DNA from: Alphaproteobacteria bacterium
Lineage (GTDB): Bacteria > Pseudomonadota > Alphaproteobacteria > Micavibrionales > Micavibrionaceae
NCBI GenBank assembly: GCA_030427385.1
Contig: JAUHWR010000001.1
Span: 434,001 to 498,000, forward strand
Reading direction: 5' to 3'
DNA length: 64,000 bases
This document shows positions 10,589 through 17,744 of this stretch, piece by piece; positions within the stretch are counted from its first letter, which is position 1; each line of letters begins with the position of its first letter. Below the pieces are notes generated by a model. That model did no database searches. It was not told where the DNA came from and was given only the letters and a program-made list of their open reading frames with translations. A program made the translations under genes and the position numbers.

Positions 10589-10777
10589 ATGGCGGACGAA
10601 CCCGACATTATGACGATCCGTGAGGTGGCGGAATATCTGCGCCTGACGGAGAAAACGACATACCGCTTTGCGCTGGAAGGAAAAATTCCAGGGTTTAAAG
10701 TCGGTGCCGCTTGGCGTTTCCGACGCGAGGATATTGTGGACTGGACTATCCAGCAAAGCAGAAGGAATGTGGCCTGA
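10589..10777 (+). CDS. Excisionase-type helix-turn-helix protein
   Basis: 62-residue DNA-binding protein with the MerR/excisionase fold (MTIREVAEYLRLTEKTTYRF, then the basic wing VGAAWRFRREDI). The ribosome site GAAGGA lies just before the ATG. Its TGA overlaps the ATG of the following AAA ATPase gene (TGATG), so the two are translated together. Proteins of this fold act as directionality factors or small regulators. Here it probably controls the ATPase operon or is a remnant of a mobile-element switch. Confidence 0.85.
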   Translation: MADEPDIMTIREVAEYLRLTEKTTYRFALEGKIPGFKVGAAWRFRREDIVDWTIQQSRRNVA

Positions 10778-13140
10778 TGATGTTACAGAAAATCAATATA
10801 ATTGAAAGATTAGGAAAGTTTCAAAATTGCAGCGCAAATGATCCTTCCTGTCATTTCGAGCAATCAACGGTTATTTTCGCGCCAAACGGACACGGTAAAA
10901 CCACATTAACTGACATCATTCGTTCTCTTGCCGAGAAAGACCCTGATTACATTATCGGCAGAAAGCGCTTGGGCGAAACCGTTTCTCCAAAAGTCAGCAT
11001 CAGCATCAGTGGGCAGACCTATAATTTTGAAAATCAAACTTGGGGCAACACGCTTCCTTCAGATCGTATTCATATTTTTGATCCTGTCTATATCGCGGAA
11101 AATCTGTTTACGCAAACGATTACGGATCAACACCAGACTAAGCTCAGCAGAATTGTACTTGGGCAACAAGGTGTAAAACTGGCTAACGATCTGGAAGAGA
11201 AAAAACAACAGAAAACTGCCAAAGACACAGAATTAAAGCAAAAAAAACAGGCTTACACCCGAAGCCAACCCATGCTGAACGGTCAAGTTGTCGATATCGA
11301 CCGCTATTTACAAATAGCGGAGGGGCACTCATCCGAGGATATTGAAAACCAGATTCAGACCACAACCGCAGAAATTCAAACTTTCCAAAATTTGCAGGAA
11401 ATACAATCGCTGCCGTTAGCGACCAAACTAGATTTTACGGCCCCTGATCTTGACGCCTTGAAAAACGCATATAGCGAAAATATTGATGCCTCACATGAAG
11501 AAGCAAAGAAACGCGTTGATGAACATATTCAAAACCATCATGCAAAACCCGCAAACAGTGCGCACTTTATCAAGCAAGGCTTGGAACAGATAAAAGACGA
11601 TGCCTGCCCCCTCTGTAGTCAGTCGCTGACAGGAAGTGACGTGGCCGCACTTTTTGATGCTTACAGATCTTGTTTTGATGGTCTGTATGACGATTTTATT
11701 ACCACGCTCAAACAGGCCGGAGACCTTTTCCGCAACTGGAATATGGAAGCTCGGATCAATGCGCTGGGAACCGAATATCTGGCTTCGAAAGACCGCATTG
11801 AACCGTGGGAAAAACACATTGGTGAAATTTCTTATCCTGATATACCGCAACTTATAGCCGCCGCAAAAACGGAGCTGGAATCGGAATACAAACAAATTAC
11901 AGCAGAACTGTTACAGAAAGAGCAAAACCCACGGTCGGAAATTAATGAGACACTCTTTGATGCATTTATTGAAAAGATCAAGGCCATTACAGATGCAGTA
12001 ACATCCTACAATCAGGCGATTGATGACATGGCCCCTAAAATCGCAGCTCTAAGAGATGGTTTGGATACTGCGGATTTAGATACCCTACAACTAAAGCTGG
12101 AAGAATTGGACCTCATCAAAAAGCGTCTCACTGCAGATGAGGAAGCATTCTGTGCAGAATACCAGGCTCTGAAAGCAGAAGCGGAGCAGTTGGCACAAGA
12201 TGTTGAGACCTTAACAACGCAATTGGATCAGCACGCCAAATCCATTCTTGGTGATGACGCCAGTCCTCTCTTTGAATCCGATATAAACCAGGTCCTTGAA
12301 GATCTCGGTGCAGAATTCCGCATCAGAAAACTGGAAATCAAAATGGATGGCCGCAAGAAAACAGCATCCCAGACGATTTTTGCCCTTGAGATTCTTGGGC
12401 ATGCTGTAACGCTAAATGCGGCTAATCAAAATCAAACCGGCCAGCCCAATTTTAAAAACACCCTCAGCGAGGGAGATAAAGGAACACTGGCATTTGCCCT
12501 CTTTCTAACCTCTTTGAAAAACGATCCGTCCTTAAACAATGCACTTGTCGTTTTTGATGATCCGCTTTCCAGCATGGATGAGCACAGACGCTACAACACC
12601 TGCAAGAAGCTGGCGGAACTCTCCCAGCAGTGCGCACAGGTTATTACCCTGTCGCATAACAGGCATTTTGTTCTCCAAATGGAGGAAGTCTATAAAAAGA
12701 AAAACCTGACATCCCCCCGCTTTATCAAAATCCAGCGCAAAGCAACGAAAGATAGCGAGATTGTGGCTCTTGATATCGAAGAAGAAAGAAAAGAGCAGCA
12801 TCACAAAAACATTGATGATTTGAACACATATCTGACATCAGATCATAAGACCACGGCTGATATCCAGGACATGATCCGTGAAACGCTGGAGGTACATCTG
12901 AAGTTCAAATTTTATCTGTCGCTAAAAGGCAGAGGTCTCATTGGCCTTGGAACAATCGCAGACACTCTGCAAGAACTTGGAAAAATCACGGACACACAAT
13001 GTTCCCAAATTAAAGAACTGGCCGGGCTGTCAAATGACGCTCACCACGGGAATGTTCCCATGCCGGTTTCGGCAACCTTATCCCGGGATGAGATTTTGCC
13101 GGAGGTAAGAAATACGCTGGCACTATTGGAGCAGATTTAA
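10777..13140 (+). CDS. AAA_13/RloC-like ABC-type ATPase with zinc hook
   Basis: 787 residues from the ATG at 10777; an upstream in-frame start at 10711 would run through the HTH gene and is unlikely. The N-terminal Walker A (APNGHGKTT, 35-43) is followed by long coiled-coil arms containing a CPLC zinc-hook motif (277-280). The second ATPase half has the ABC signature LSEGDKG (563-569), Walker B Asp594-Asp595 and a switch His in TLSHNRH. This is the architecture of RloC/PrrC-type SMC-like ATPases. A C-terminal R-x3-E (701-705) and His756/757 recall the anticodon-nuclease triad, but the spacing is larger and nuclease activity is unproven. It is probably anti-phage, paired with the membrane protein downstream. 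Confidence 0.85.
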   Translation: MMLQKINIIERLGKFQNCSANDPSCHFEQSTVIFAPNGHGKTTLTDIIRSLAEKDPDYIIGRKRLGETVSPKVSISISGQTYNFENQTWGNTLPSDRIHIFDPVYIAENLFTQTITDQHQTKLSRIVLGQQGVKLANDLEEKKQQKTAKDTELKQKKQAYTRSQPMLNGQVVDIDRYLQIAEGHSSEDIENQIQTTTAEIQTFQNLQEIQSLPLATKLDFTAPDLDALKNAYSENIDASHEEAKKRVDEHIQNHHAKPANSAHFIKQGLEQIKDDACPLCSQSLTGSDVAALFDAYRSCFDGLYDDFITTLKQAGDLFRNWNMEARINALGTEYLASKDRIEPWEKHIGEISYPDIPQLIAAAKTELESEYKQITAELLQKEQNPRSEINETLFDAFIEKIKAITDAVTSYNQAIDDMAPKIAALRDGLDTADLDTLQLKLEELDLIKKRLTADEEAFCAEYQALKAEAEQLAQDVETLTTQLDQHAKSILGDDASPLFESDINQVLEDLGAEFRIRKLEIKMDGRKKTASQTIFALEILGHAVTLNAANQNQTGQPNFKNTLSEGDKGTLAFALFLTSLKNDPSLNNALVVFDDPLSSMDEHRRYNTCKKLAELSQQCAQVITLSHNRHFVLQMEEVYKKKNLTSPRFIKIQRKATKDSEIVALDIEEERKEQHHKNIDDLNTYLTSDHKTTADIQDMIRETLEVHLKFKFYLSLKGRGLIGLGTIADTLQELGKITDTQCSQIKELAGLSNDAHHGNVPMPVSATLSRDEILPEVRNTLALLEQI

Positions 13141-13142
13141 AT

Positions 13143-13721
13143 ATGGATAGCGCAACAGATTTTATAACACGAAGCATGGATATCATTGCAGCCTATGGAG
13201 CGGAGAACATTATCGCCGCCATGGCCATGCTTGTGGCGTTGTTCACCGGAATTTTTACCGCCTACCAAGCATTTCTGACACGCAAGCATAACCGCCTTTC
13301 AGTCAAACCAGACGTCACCACTTGGATAAACGAAGATAATGCCGGTGGTTATTATATCGTTCGTTGCGATGTCAAAAACAATGGCATTGGCCCGGCTATC
13401 ATCAGGGATTATTCAGTCTTTTACGAAGGCCACAAAATCGGCAGTAATGAAAATCGAAAAGCACTCGAAGCAGCGATTGAAGAAAAAATAGACGCCCAAG
13501 GCGGCATTATCAGAAAAAGCGTTGCCGTTTTTGGTAAGGATTACCCTTTTCCAGCCGGAGCAGAACACACTCTATTGGAGATACAAATCCCCACCGACAT
13601 GCAGTTTGATAAAAAACCATATCAGGATTTCGTCGATAAATTTGATGCGGATTTCACGTATGAGTGCATATACGGCAAGACATTTACGCATAGCACAAAA
13701 GACAGCAAGGATAAGAACTAA
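13143..13721 (+). CDS. Membrane-anchored protein paired with the AAA_13 ATPase
   Basis: 192 residues. One transmembrane segment (about 23-45) is followed by a charged stretch and a beta-rich soluble domain with the pattern VKNNGIGPAIIRDY. I do not recognise a named family. It starts 2 bp after the ATPase stop, with GGAG upstream, so the two form an operon. An ATPase plus a membrane-anchored partner is a common layout for abortive-infection systems. A membrane-effector or anchoring role is inference. The gene converges on the EcoRII-like endonuclease gene 50 bp away. Confidence 0.7.
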   Translation: MDSATDFITRSMDIIAAYGAENIIAAMAMLVALFTGIFTAYQAFLTRKHNRLSVKPDVTTWINEDNAGGYYIVRCDVKNNGIGPAIIRDYSVFYEGHKIGSNENRKALEAAIEEKIDAQGGIIRKSVAVFGKDYPFPAGAEHTLLEIQIPTDMQFDKKPYQDFVDKFDADFTYECIYGKTFTHSTKDSKDKN

Positions 13722-13771
13722 TGCCCATAGGAAACGGCGCGGGCAACTGAAGACCTCAGCACAATAAAAAC

Positions 13772-15010
13772 TCAATTTATCTGTTTTAAACGAACGCTCT
13801 CAATAAACTCAGACAAGGACATTAGCCATTCCTGCTGATCCGGTTTGAAAGTCTTGTGCAAAGCTTTTGGTAAAACAAGCTGAAGAGATTCTCTTTGCAT
13901 TTCCTGTGTTTGATTTTCAGAAATTCCCGGCTCCAAAGTGAGCAGGTGCTTGGTTCGAATGCGCCTTGCTTCAGTCAAAACCTGCCTCCATCTGTCCTTG
14001 CAAGTGGATTTTGATCCAAGCATGGTCAAACGTTCCGAAGAAAAACCCATGTCATGGTACTCTTCCTGTCCGGGAAACAAAAAGTCCGGTTTGCTTCGAT
14101 CTTCTGTTAATACACCACGGGCATATTGTATTTTTGTATGAATAAAAATTTCAGCCAAATGGTTTTCCAGAGCGAGTCCTGCCCGAGACTTTCTACGATT
14201 TTGCACACTAAGAGAGAATTTGAGGAAACCATCAACATCCGCCTCTCCTTCATCGTAAAAACCTTTTTCCAAACGATCTTCTACAATATGCCTTTCAAGA
14301 CGTCTGAAAAGATGTTCTTCATGATTAATCCACGCGAGCAACGCATCGTCTGGATCAGAAACCGGATCAATTCCCTGTATTGTTTCTCGGGCGAACGAGG
14401 AAAAAATATCTGTAGTCGGAAATGTTTTGCCGAACCGGGATAACATCAGATCAATGTAATCTGTTTCGGGTTCTTCAGGCTCCAGACCCAGCTCTTCGAG
14501 AATATAGCGAATAGCGAAGTCAGTATGTTCTGAGTGTTCAGTGATTCGGCCTTCAGCAAAAAGCGTTCCGGCACCTGGATTTTTTGGATCGGGAAGGTCT
14601 TCAAGACCGAAGAGCCATATGAGTTGGTTTTCCATGGTAGAAAATGCTTTGGTGGCAATCACCATGAGTGTTCCATCGGGCCGTGTAGCGATAAAAACCG
14701 GATCGGATTCCGACACCATAGATGAAACTGCTGTTCCTTTGAAATATAATCTGTATTCAGAGCGTGTCGGATGATCACGCCGTGCATCATACCAGGTAAC
14801 AAAACCTTCTTCCGTTATGCCTTCCTGCTCCTCTCCAAGCCACACAAATAATGCTTCAAAAGTCTTTGGTTCTTCAGTTCCAAGAAGCTTTTTAAGAATG
14901 TTCGTACCATTAAACTCATGCTGGTTTGACCGGTTTGTATCCGCTTCGACAGCACTGAGACGTTTTGCAACCACGCCATCAAAACATTTTCTTAAAAGGC
15001 CCTCGCTCAT
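13772..15010 (-). CDS. EcoRII-like type II restriction endonuclease
   Basis: 412 residues from the ATG at 15010, close to the size of EcoRII. The C-terminal half has the EcoRII-C nuclease pattern: GLALENHLAEIF, then a Pro-Asp-Phe, then KSTCKDRW and a KHLLTLEPGIS segment, consistent with a PD-(D/E)xK core. The N-terminal half fits the EcoRII effector-binding domain. I chose the start at 15010 because its ATG overlaps the Vsr stop (ATGA) and AAAGGA precedes it; an upstream extension to 15061 is possible. With the partner methylase it predicts cleavage at CCWGG-type sites lacking C5 methylation. Exact specificity is inferred from family only. Confidence 0.88.
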   Translation of the reverse strand: MSEGLLRKCFDGVVAKRLSAVEADTNRSNQHEFNGTNILKKLLGTEEPKTFEALFVWLGEEQEGITEEGFVTWYDARRDHPTRSEYRLYFKGTAVSSMVSESDPVFIATRPDGTLMVIATKAFSTMENQLIWLFGLEDLPDPKNPGAGTLFAEGRITEHSEHTDFAIRYILEELGLEPEEPETDYIDLMLSRFGKTFPTTDIFSSFARETIQGIDPVSDPDDALLAWINHEEHLFRRLERHIVEDRLEKGFYDEGEADVDGFLKFSLSVQNRRKSRAGLALENHLAEIFIHTKIQYARGVLTEDRSKPDFLFPGQEEYHDMGFSSERLTMLGSKSTCKDRWRQVLTEARRIRTKHLLTLEPGISENQTQEMQRESLQLVLPKALHKTFKPDQQEWLMSLSEFIESVRLKQIN

Positions 15011-15462
15011 GATTTTCCTTTTATCAACCCTTTTTTCTCCTGACCCTTGAGCCAGAAACAAGTCTGATCCAGAAGTTTTTCAGGGCTCATTTTACTTTTT
15101 CCTTTCAGCGCACATTCGTATATCTCAAGAACGCGCCACCCTCTCTGCGACAATTCTTCCCGGATTATTGTATCGCGATTCCTGTTACCCGATATCTTTT
15201 CTTTCCAAAAATCCTGCCTGCTTTGCGGCCATTTGAAAAGGTGACAATCATGGCCATGCCAGAAACAACCCTGCACTAGAATGACAGCGCCGTATTTCGG
15301 AAGCACAATATCCGGTTTTCCGGGAAGATCCTTCCTGTGCAAAGAATATCTATATCCCCTGCTGTGAAGGCCTTTTCTTACAAGAATCTCGGGCTTGGTA
15401 TTTTTGCCCCGGATCCCTGACATCATCCGGCTTCTTTTTTCAGGTAAAACAATATCAGCCAC
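15007..15462 (-). CDS. vsr: Very short patch repair endonuclease (Vsr)
   Basis: 151 residues from a GTG at 15462 ([20 protein letters not shown]), which matches the family's usual N-terminus; an ATG 26 codons upstream lies inside the methyltransferase gene. Vsr nicks T:G mismatches created by deamination of 5-methylcytosine in dcm-type sites and starts repair. Characteristic motifs seen are [30 protein letters not shown], and the Cys/His-rich HDC segment. It overlaps both neighbours (8 bp with the methylase, 4 bp with the endonuclease), so all three are one coupled unit. Confidence 0.93.
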   Translation of the reverse strand: MADIVLPEKRSRMMSGIRGKNTKPEILVRKGLHSRGYRYSLHRKDLPGKPDIVLPKYGAVILVQGCFWHGHDCHLFKWPQSRQDFWKEKISGNRNRDTIIREELSQRGWRVLEIYECALKGKSKMSPEKLLDQTCFWLKGQEKKGLIKGKS

Positions 15463-16717
15463 TTGCAGAAATCTTTTCTTTCCGCGTGCTCTCGACCTCC
15501 TCAACAATAAAGGGTTGCATGTGCTTTGCAACAGCTTCAACCACAGGGACTACGACAGCATTGCCAAATTGCTTATAGGCTTGAGTATCTGACACAGGGA
15601 TCTTGAATTCAGATTGGCCAAAGCAATCAAATCCCATCAGACGGGCGCATTCCCTTGGGGTTAACCTGCGAGGATTTTTTTTGGAGCCACGTGATATTAA
15701 AATCTCCGAACCATCCTTGTAATAACGAGCTGATAATGTTCTTGCCACATCCTCTGGCGTACAGAGACCAAAGCCAAAACCGTTACCTTTGGCTCGGTGT
15801 TTTTCCGCATAATTCTGAAGATAACGCCACAAATGATCAGAAAGTACATATTTTTCTGAAACCTTGGCATTTGTTCCTTCTGTAAACGGCTCTTCAGCGT
15901 TCTCCGATCCGTTTTCAGGATGCAAGACAGATGCAAGAACAGGCCCGTTTTCAGCATCCGGAATGTAAAGGTCATCAAAAGAAAAATCACAATCTTCTCT
16001 AAAACCAGCAATAAAGATTCTCTCCCGGTTTTGGGGAACAAAAGATTTTCCATTAATCACCCTGTAATCAACATGATACCCCAGTTCTTCGGTAAGTGTG
16101 CGATAGATTACCTCGAGGGTCCGACCCTGATCATGACTAGCTAGATTCTTTACATTTTCCAGTAAAAAAGCTCTTGGTTTATGGTGTTCGATTATTCTTG
16201 CCACATCAAAGAACAGTGTACCTTGAGCATCGCAGCGAAATCCATGGAGCCTTCCCAAAGAGTTTTTCTTACTAACCCCGGCTATACTGAAAGGCTGGCA
16301 GGGAAAACCTGCCAACAGTACATCATGACGCGGGATATCTTCGGCCTCGATTTTTGTAATGTCTCCAGCTACATCATGATCGCAAGGGTAATTAGCCTTG
16401 TAGGTCATTTGCGCATATTTATCCCATTCACTGGTGAAGACACACTTGCCGCCAATCAGATCAAACCCCCTGCGGAGCCCGCCAATACCGGCAAACAGAT
16501 CAATGAAAGTAAAGCCGGGTTGGGCGTTACGTCTGTTTTTCTGCGCAACTCGTTCCTGTATGAGATTAATAATTCCCTTTTTAGGCATAGTTTCACCGCT
16601 TTCCCACCTGTAGAGAGTTCTCTCTGACACCCCGAGAATATCAACCAGTTCAGGAATAGTGAGGCCGGAGAGCGCACGGAGAGAGGCAAAATCATGATTT
16701 TGAACAGGGGTAAGCAT
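15455..16717 (-). CDS. C5-cytosine DNA methyltransferase with N-terminal HTH (M.EcoRII/Dcm type)
   Basis: 420 residues. A helix-turn-helix (about 18-45) precedes the methylase: motif [11 protein letters not shown] (71-80), the catalytic Pro-Cys (Cys140) in [14 protein letters not shown] (187-189), QNRERIFI, and a C-terminal RECARLMGF. It methylates cytosine C5 and protects host DNA from the EcoRII-like partner. In the SsoII/EcoRII group such an HTH extension binds the gene's own operator and controls both methylase and nuclease. The promoter at 16747-16774 and nearby palindromes fit that. It is first in the three-gene operon. Confidence 0.95.
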   Translation of the reverse strand: MLTPVQNHDFASLRALSGLTIPELVDILGVSERTLYRWESGETMPKKGIINLIQERVAQKNRRNAQPGFTFIDLFAGIGGLRRGFDLIGGKCVFTSEWDKYAQMTYKANYPCDHDVAGDITKIEAEDIPRHDVLLAGFPCQPFSIAGVSKKNSLGRLHGFRCDAQGTLFFDVARIIEHHKPRAFLLENVKNLASHDQGRTLEVIYRTLTEELGYHVDYRVINGKSFVPQNRERIFIAGFREDCDFSFDDLYIPDAENGPVLASVLHPENGSENAEEPFTEGTNAKVSEKYVLSDHLWRYLQNYAEKHRAKGNGFGFGLCTPEDVARTLSARYYKDGSEILISRGSKKNPRRLTPRECARLMGFDCFGQSEFKIPVSDTQAYKQFGNAVVVPVVEAVAKHMQPFIVEEVESTRKEKISASG

Positions 16718-16746
16718 AGGAGAGTCTTTCTGGGTATTTTTTTGCC

Positions 16747-16774
16747 ATTATGACAGAATTATTTCCTTTATCAA
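16747..16774 (-). promoter_or_regulatory. Predicted sigma70 promoter for the methyltransferase operon
   Basis: On the minus strand TTGATA and CATAAT are separated by 16 bp, a near-consensus sigma70 promoter. It would start transcription about 25 bp before the methyltransferase ATG at 16717, leaving a short leader where the methylase's own HTH could bind. Confidence 0.55.
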
Positions 16775-16872
16775 GCCCGATGTTTCTGTTTCGTTCACAC
16801 TCTGTGAGTAAATATATGAAATATTTATTCCTTATGAAATCTTGAAATTATTAATATAGATTGCGAAAAGCC

Positions 16873-17077
16873 GTTCTGTCCGCCTTCAAAATAATTGACA
16901 GAACATGTAAACCAAATGGTGGTTTCGGTCGTTTTTTGCGTCAACTAAAATTTCCAAATAAATCAAAGGCTTGCTATGTCAAGGAAGTTGACAGCCCAGT
17001 CCGTTAACTACATGGATTAAACAAATAAAACAATGTGTTATCCAAAATCTGTCAAGTAACCGTGTCAACTAAGTTGA
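16873..17077. promoter_or_regulatory. Palindrome-rich AT-rich intergenic region
   Basis: The 317 bp between the methyltransferase and the next ORF (16718-17034) hold no gene but many short symmetries. These are GTTCTGTC/GACAGAAC (16873-16904, 16-nt centre), TGTCAA-GGAAG-TTGACA (16977-16993) and TCAACT-A-AGTTGA (17065-17077). GTCAA(C/G)TA-like units recur at 16940, 17051 and 17064. These could be operators for the HTH-methylase or part of a replication origin. The function is not established. Confidence 0.4.
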
Positions 17078-17523
17078 AAACCCTGACGCTAAAAAACTCC
17101 CGCGCGTTTCCCGCCCCTATAGGAAATGGTCCCACAGGACCCACGGCAATGTGCTCTGCGTATGCGTTCGGGCGGGCGCGTGGCCAGTGGATAAAACTGC
17201 GAAATTCCCTGGCTATCGCGGGCGAAGGAAGCGTTCATGTCCGCATGGATGAGATACCAACCATCACGATTTACTCACGCGGCCACCCATTGGAGACCAT
17301 CATCCTTGGCATGAACAAGCTGAACATGGGACAGATCGACGCTGCGCTGGAGATCTATGCTGGACAACACGGCACTGTTGTCGGAACGATCCTTGGCGTT
17401 ACGAATGATGCTGCCGTGTTTACACCCACGGAAAACTGGACGCGCGATCTGGGGTTTGAAGACAACACCGTTCATTTTGTTACGTGGGATGAGATCAAAT
17501 CATTACTCGGCATCGACCCCTGA
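17035..17523 (+). CDS. Hypothetical protein (uncertain start)
   Basis: Open frame of 162 codons. The second half, from the ATG at 17245 (MDEIPTITIYSRGHPLETII ...), looks like genuine protein, with a compact alternation of hydrophobic and charged residues and an acidic C-terminus. The first about 20 codons lie in the AT-rich palindromic region and are probably not translated. I recognise no family. A strong hairpin 38 bp after the stop supports a transcribed gene. It could equally be the tail of a gene broken when the restriction genes inserted. Confidence 0.45.
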   Translation: MLSKICQVTVSTKLKTLTLKNSRAFPAPIGNGPTGPTAMCSAYAFGRARGQWIKLRNSLAIAGEGSVHVRMDEIPTITIYSRGHPLETIILGMNKLNMGQIDAALEIYAGQHGTVVGTILGVTNDAAVFTPTENWTRDLGFEDNTVHFVTWDEIKSLLGIDP

Positions 17524-17560
17524 CCGAACGGGACGGGGTGCGTGGATCTGTATCCCACGC

Positions 17561-17580
17561 CCCCTCCCTTTAGGGAGGGG
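17561..17580 (+). terminator. Hairpin after hypothetical ORF
   Basis: Perfect 8-bp stem CCCCTCCC / GGGAGGGG with a TTTA loop, shortly downstream of the ORF ending at 17523. There is no T-run after it, so it is a hairpin of terminator type rather than a clear rho-independent terminator. Confidence 0.45.
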
Positions 17581-17593
17581 TGGAGAGAGTGAC

Positions 17594-17744
17594 ATCTGCT
17601 CATATGCCGTAAACCCATATGCATCAAGCCTTACAGACAGAAATGCAGACGGCAGATGCAGATATACCAGAATTTCTGCTCTGCGCGTAAGCCATTGTAT
17701 TAAAACAAAAGCAGATGTTACTGCCCGGCAGATCTGCCGCAGAT
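17594..17744. repeat. Iteron-like GCAGAT cluster, candidate origin
   Basis: Within 151 bp directly after the replication-protein gene, GCAGAT occurs on the plus strand at 17652, 17658, 17711, 17728 and 17739. It is inverted at 17594 and 17732, with a variant GCAGAC at 17645. The pair at 17727-17738 forms the palindrome GGCAGATCTGCC. Repeats next to a primase-helicase gene are typical of plasmid or satellite origins. This is inference, as no origin has been shown here. Confidence 0.45.

Noticed and set aside
10711-10776. Earlier start for the RloC-like ATPase
   Set aside because: It would overlap the HTH gene in another frame; the TGATG junction at 10775-10779 and GAAGGA support the start at 10777.
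10777-13140. Calling the ATPase a proven anticodon nuclease
   Set aside because: R-x3-E and His are present, but the spacing differs from PrrC/RloC and the Zn-hook alone does not show nuclease activity.
10437-17744. Left att site of element 1
   Set aside because: I looked for the tRNA 3' segment in all intergenic gaps here and found none; the element boundary remains unknown.
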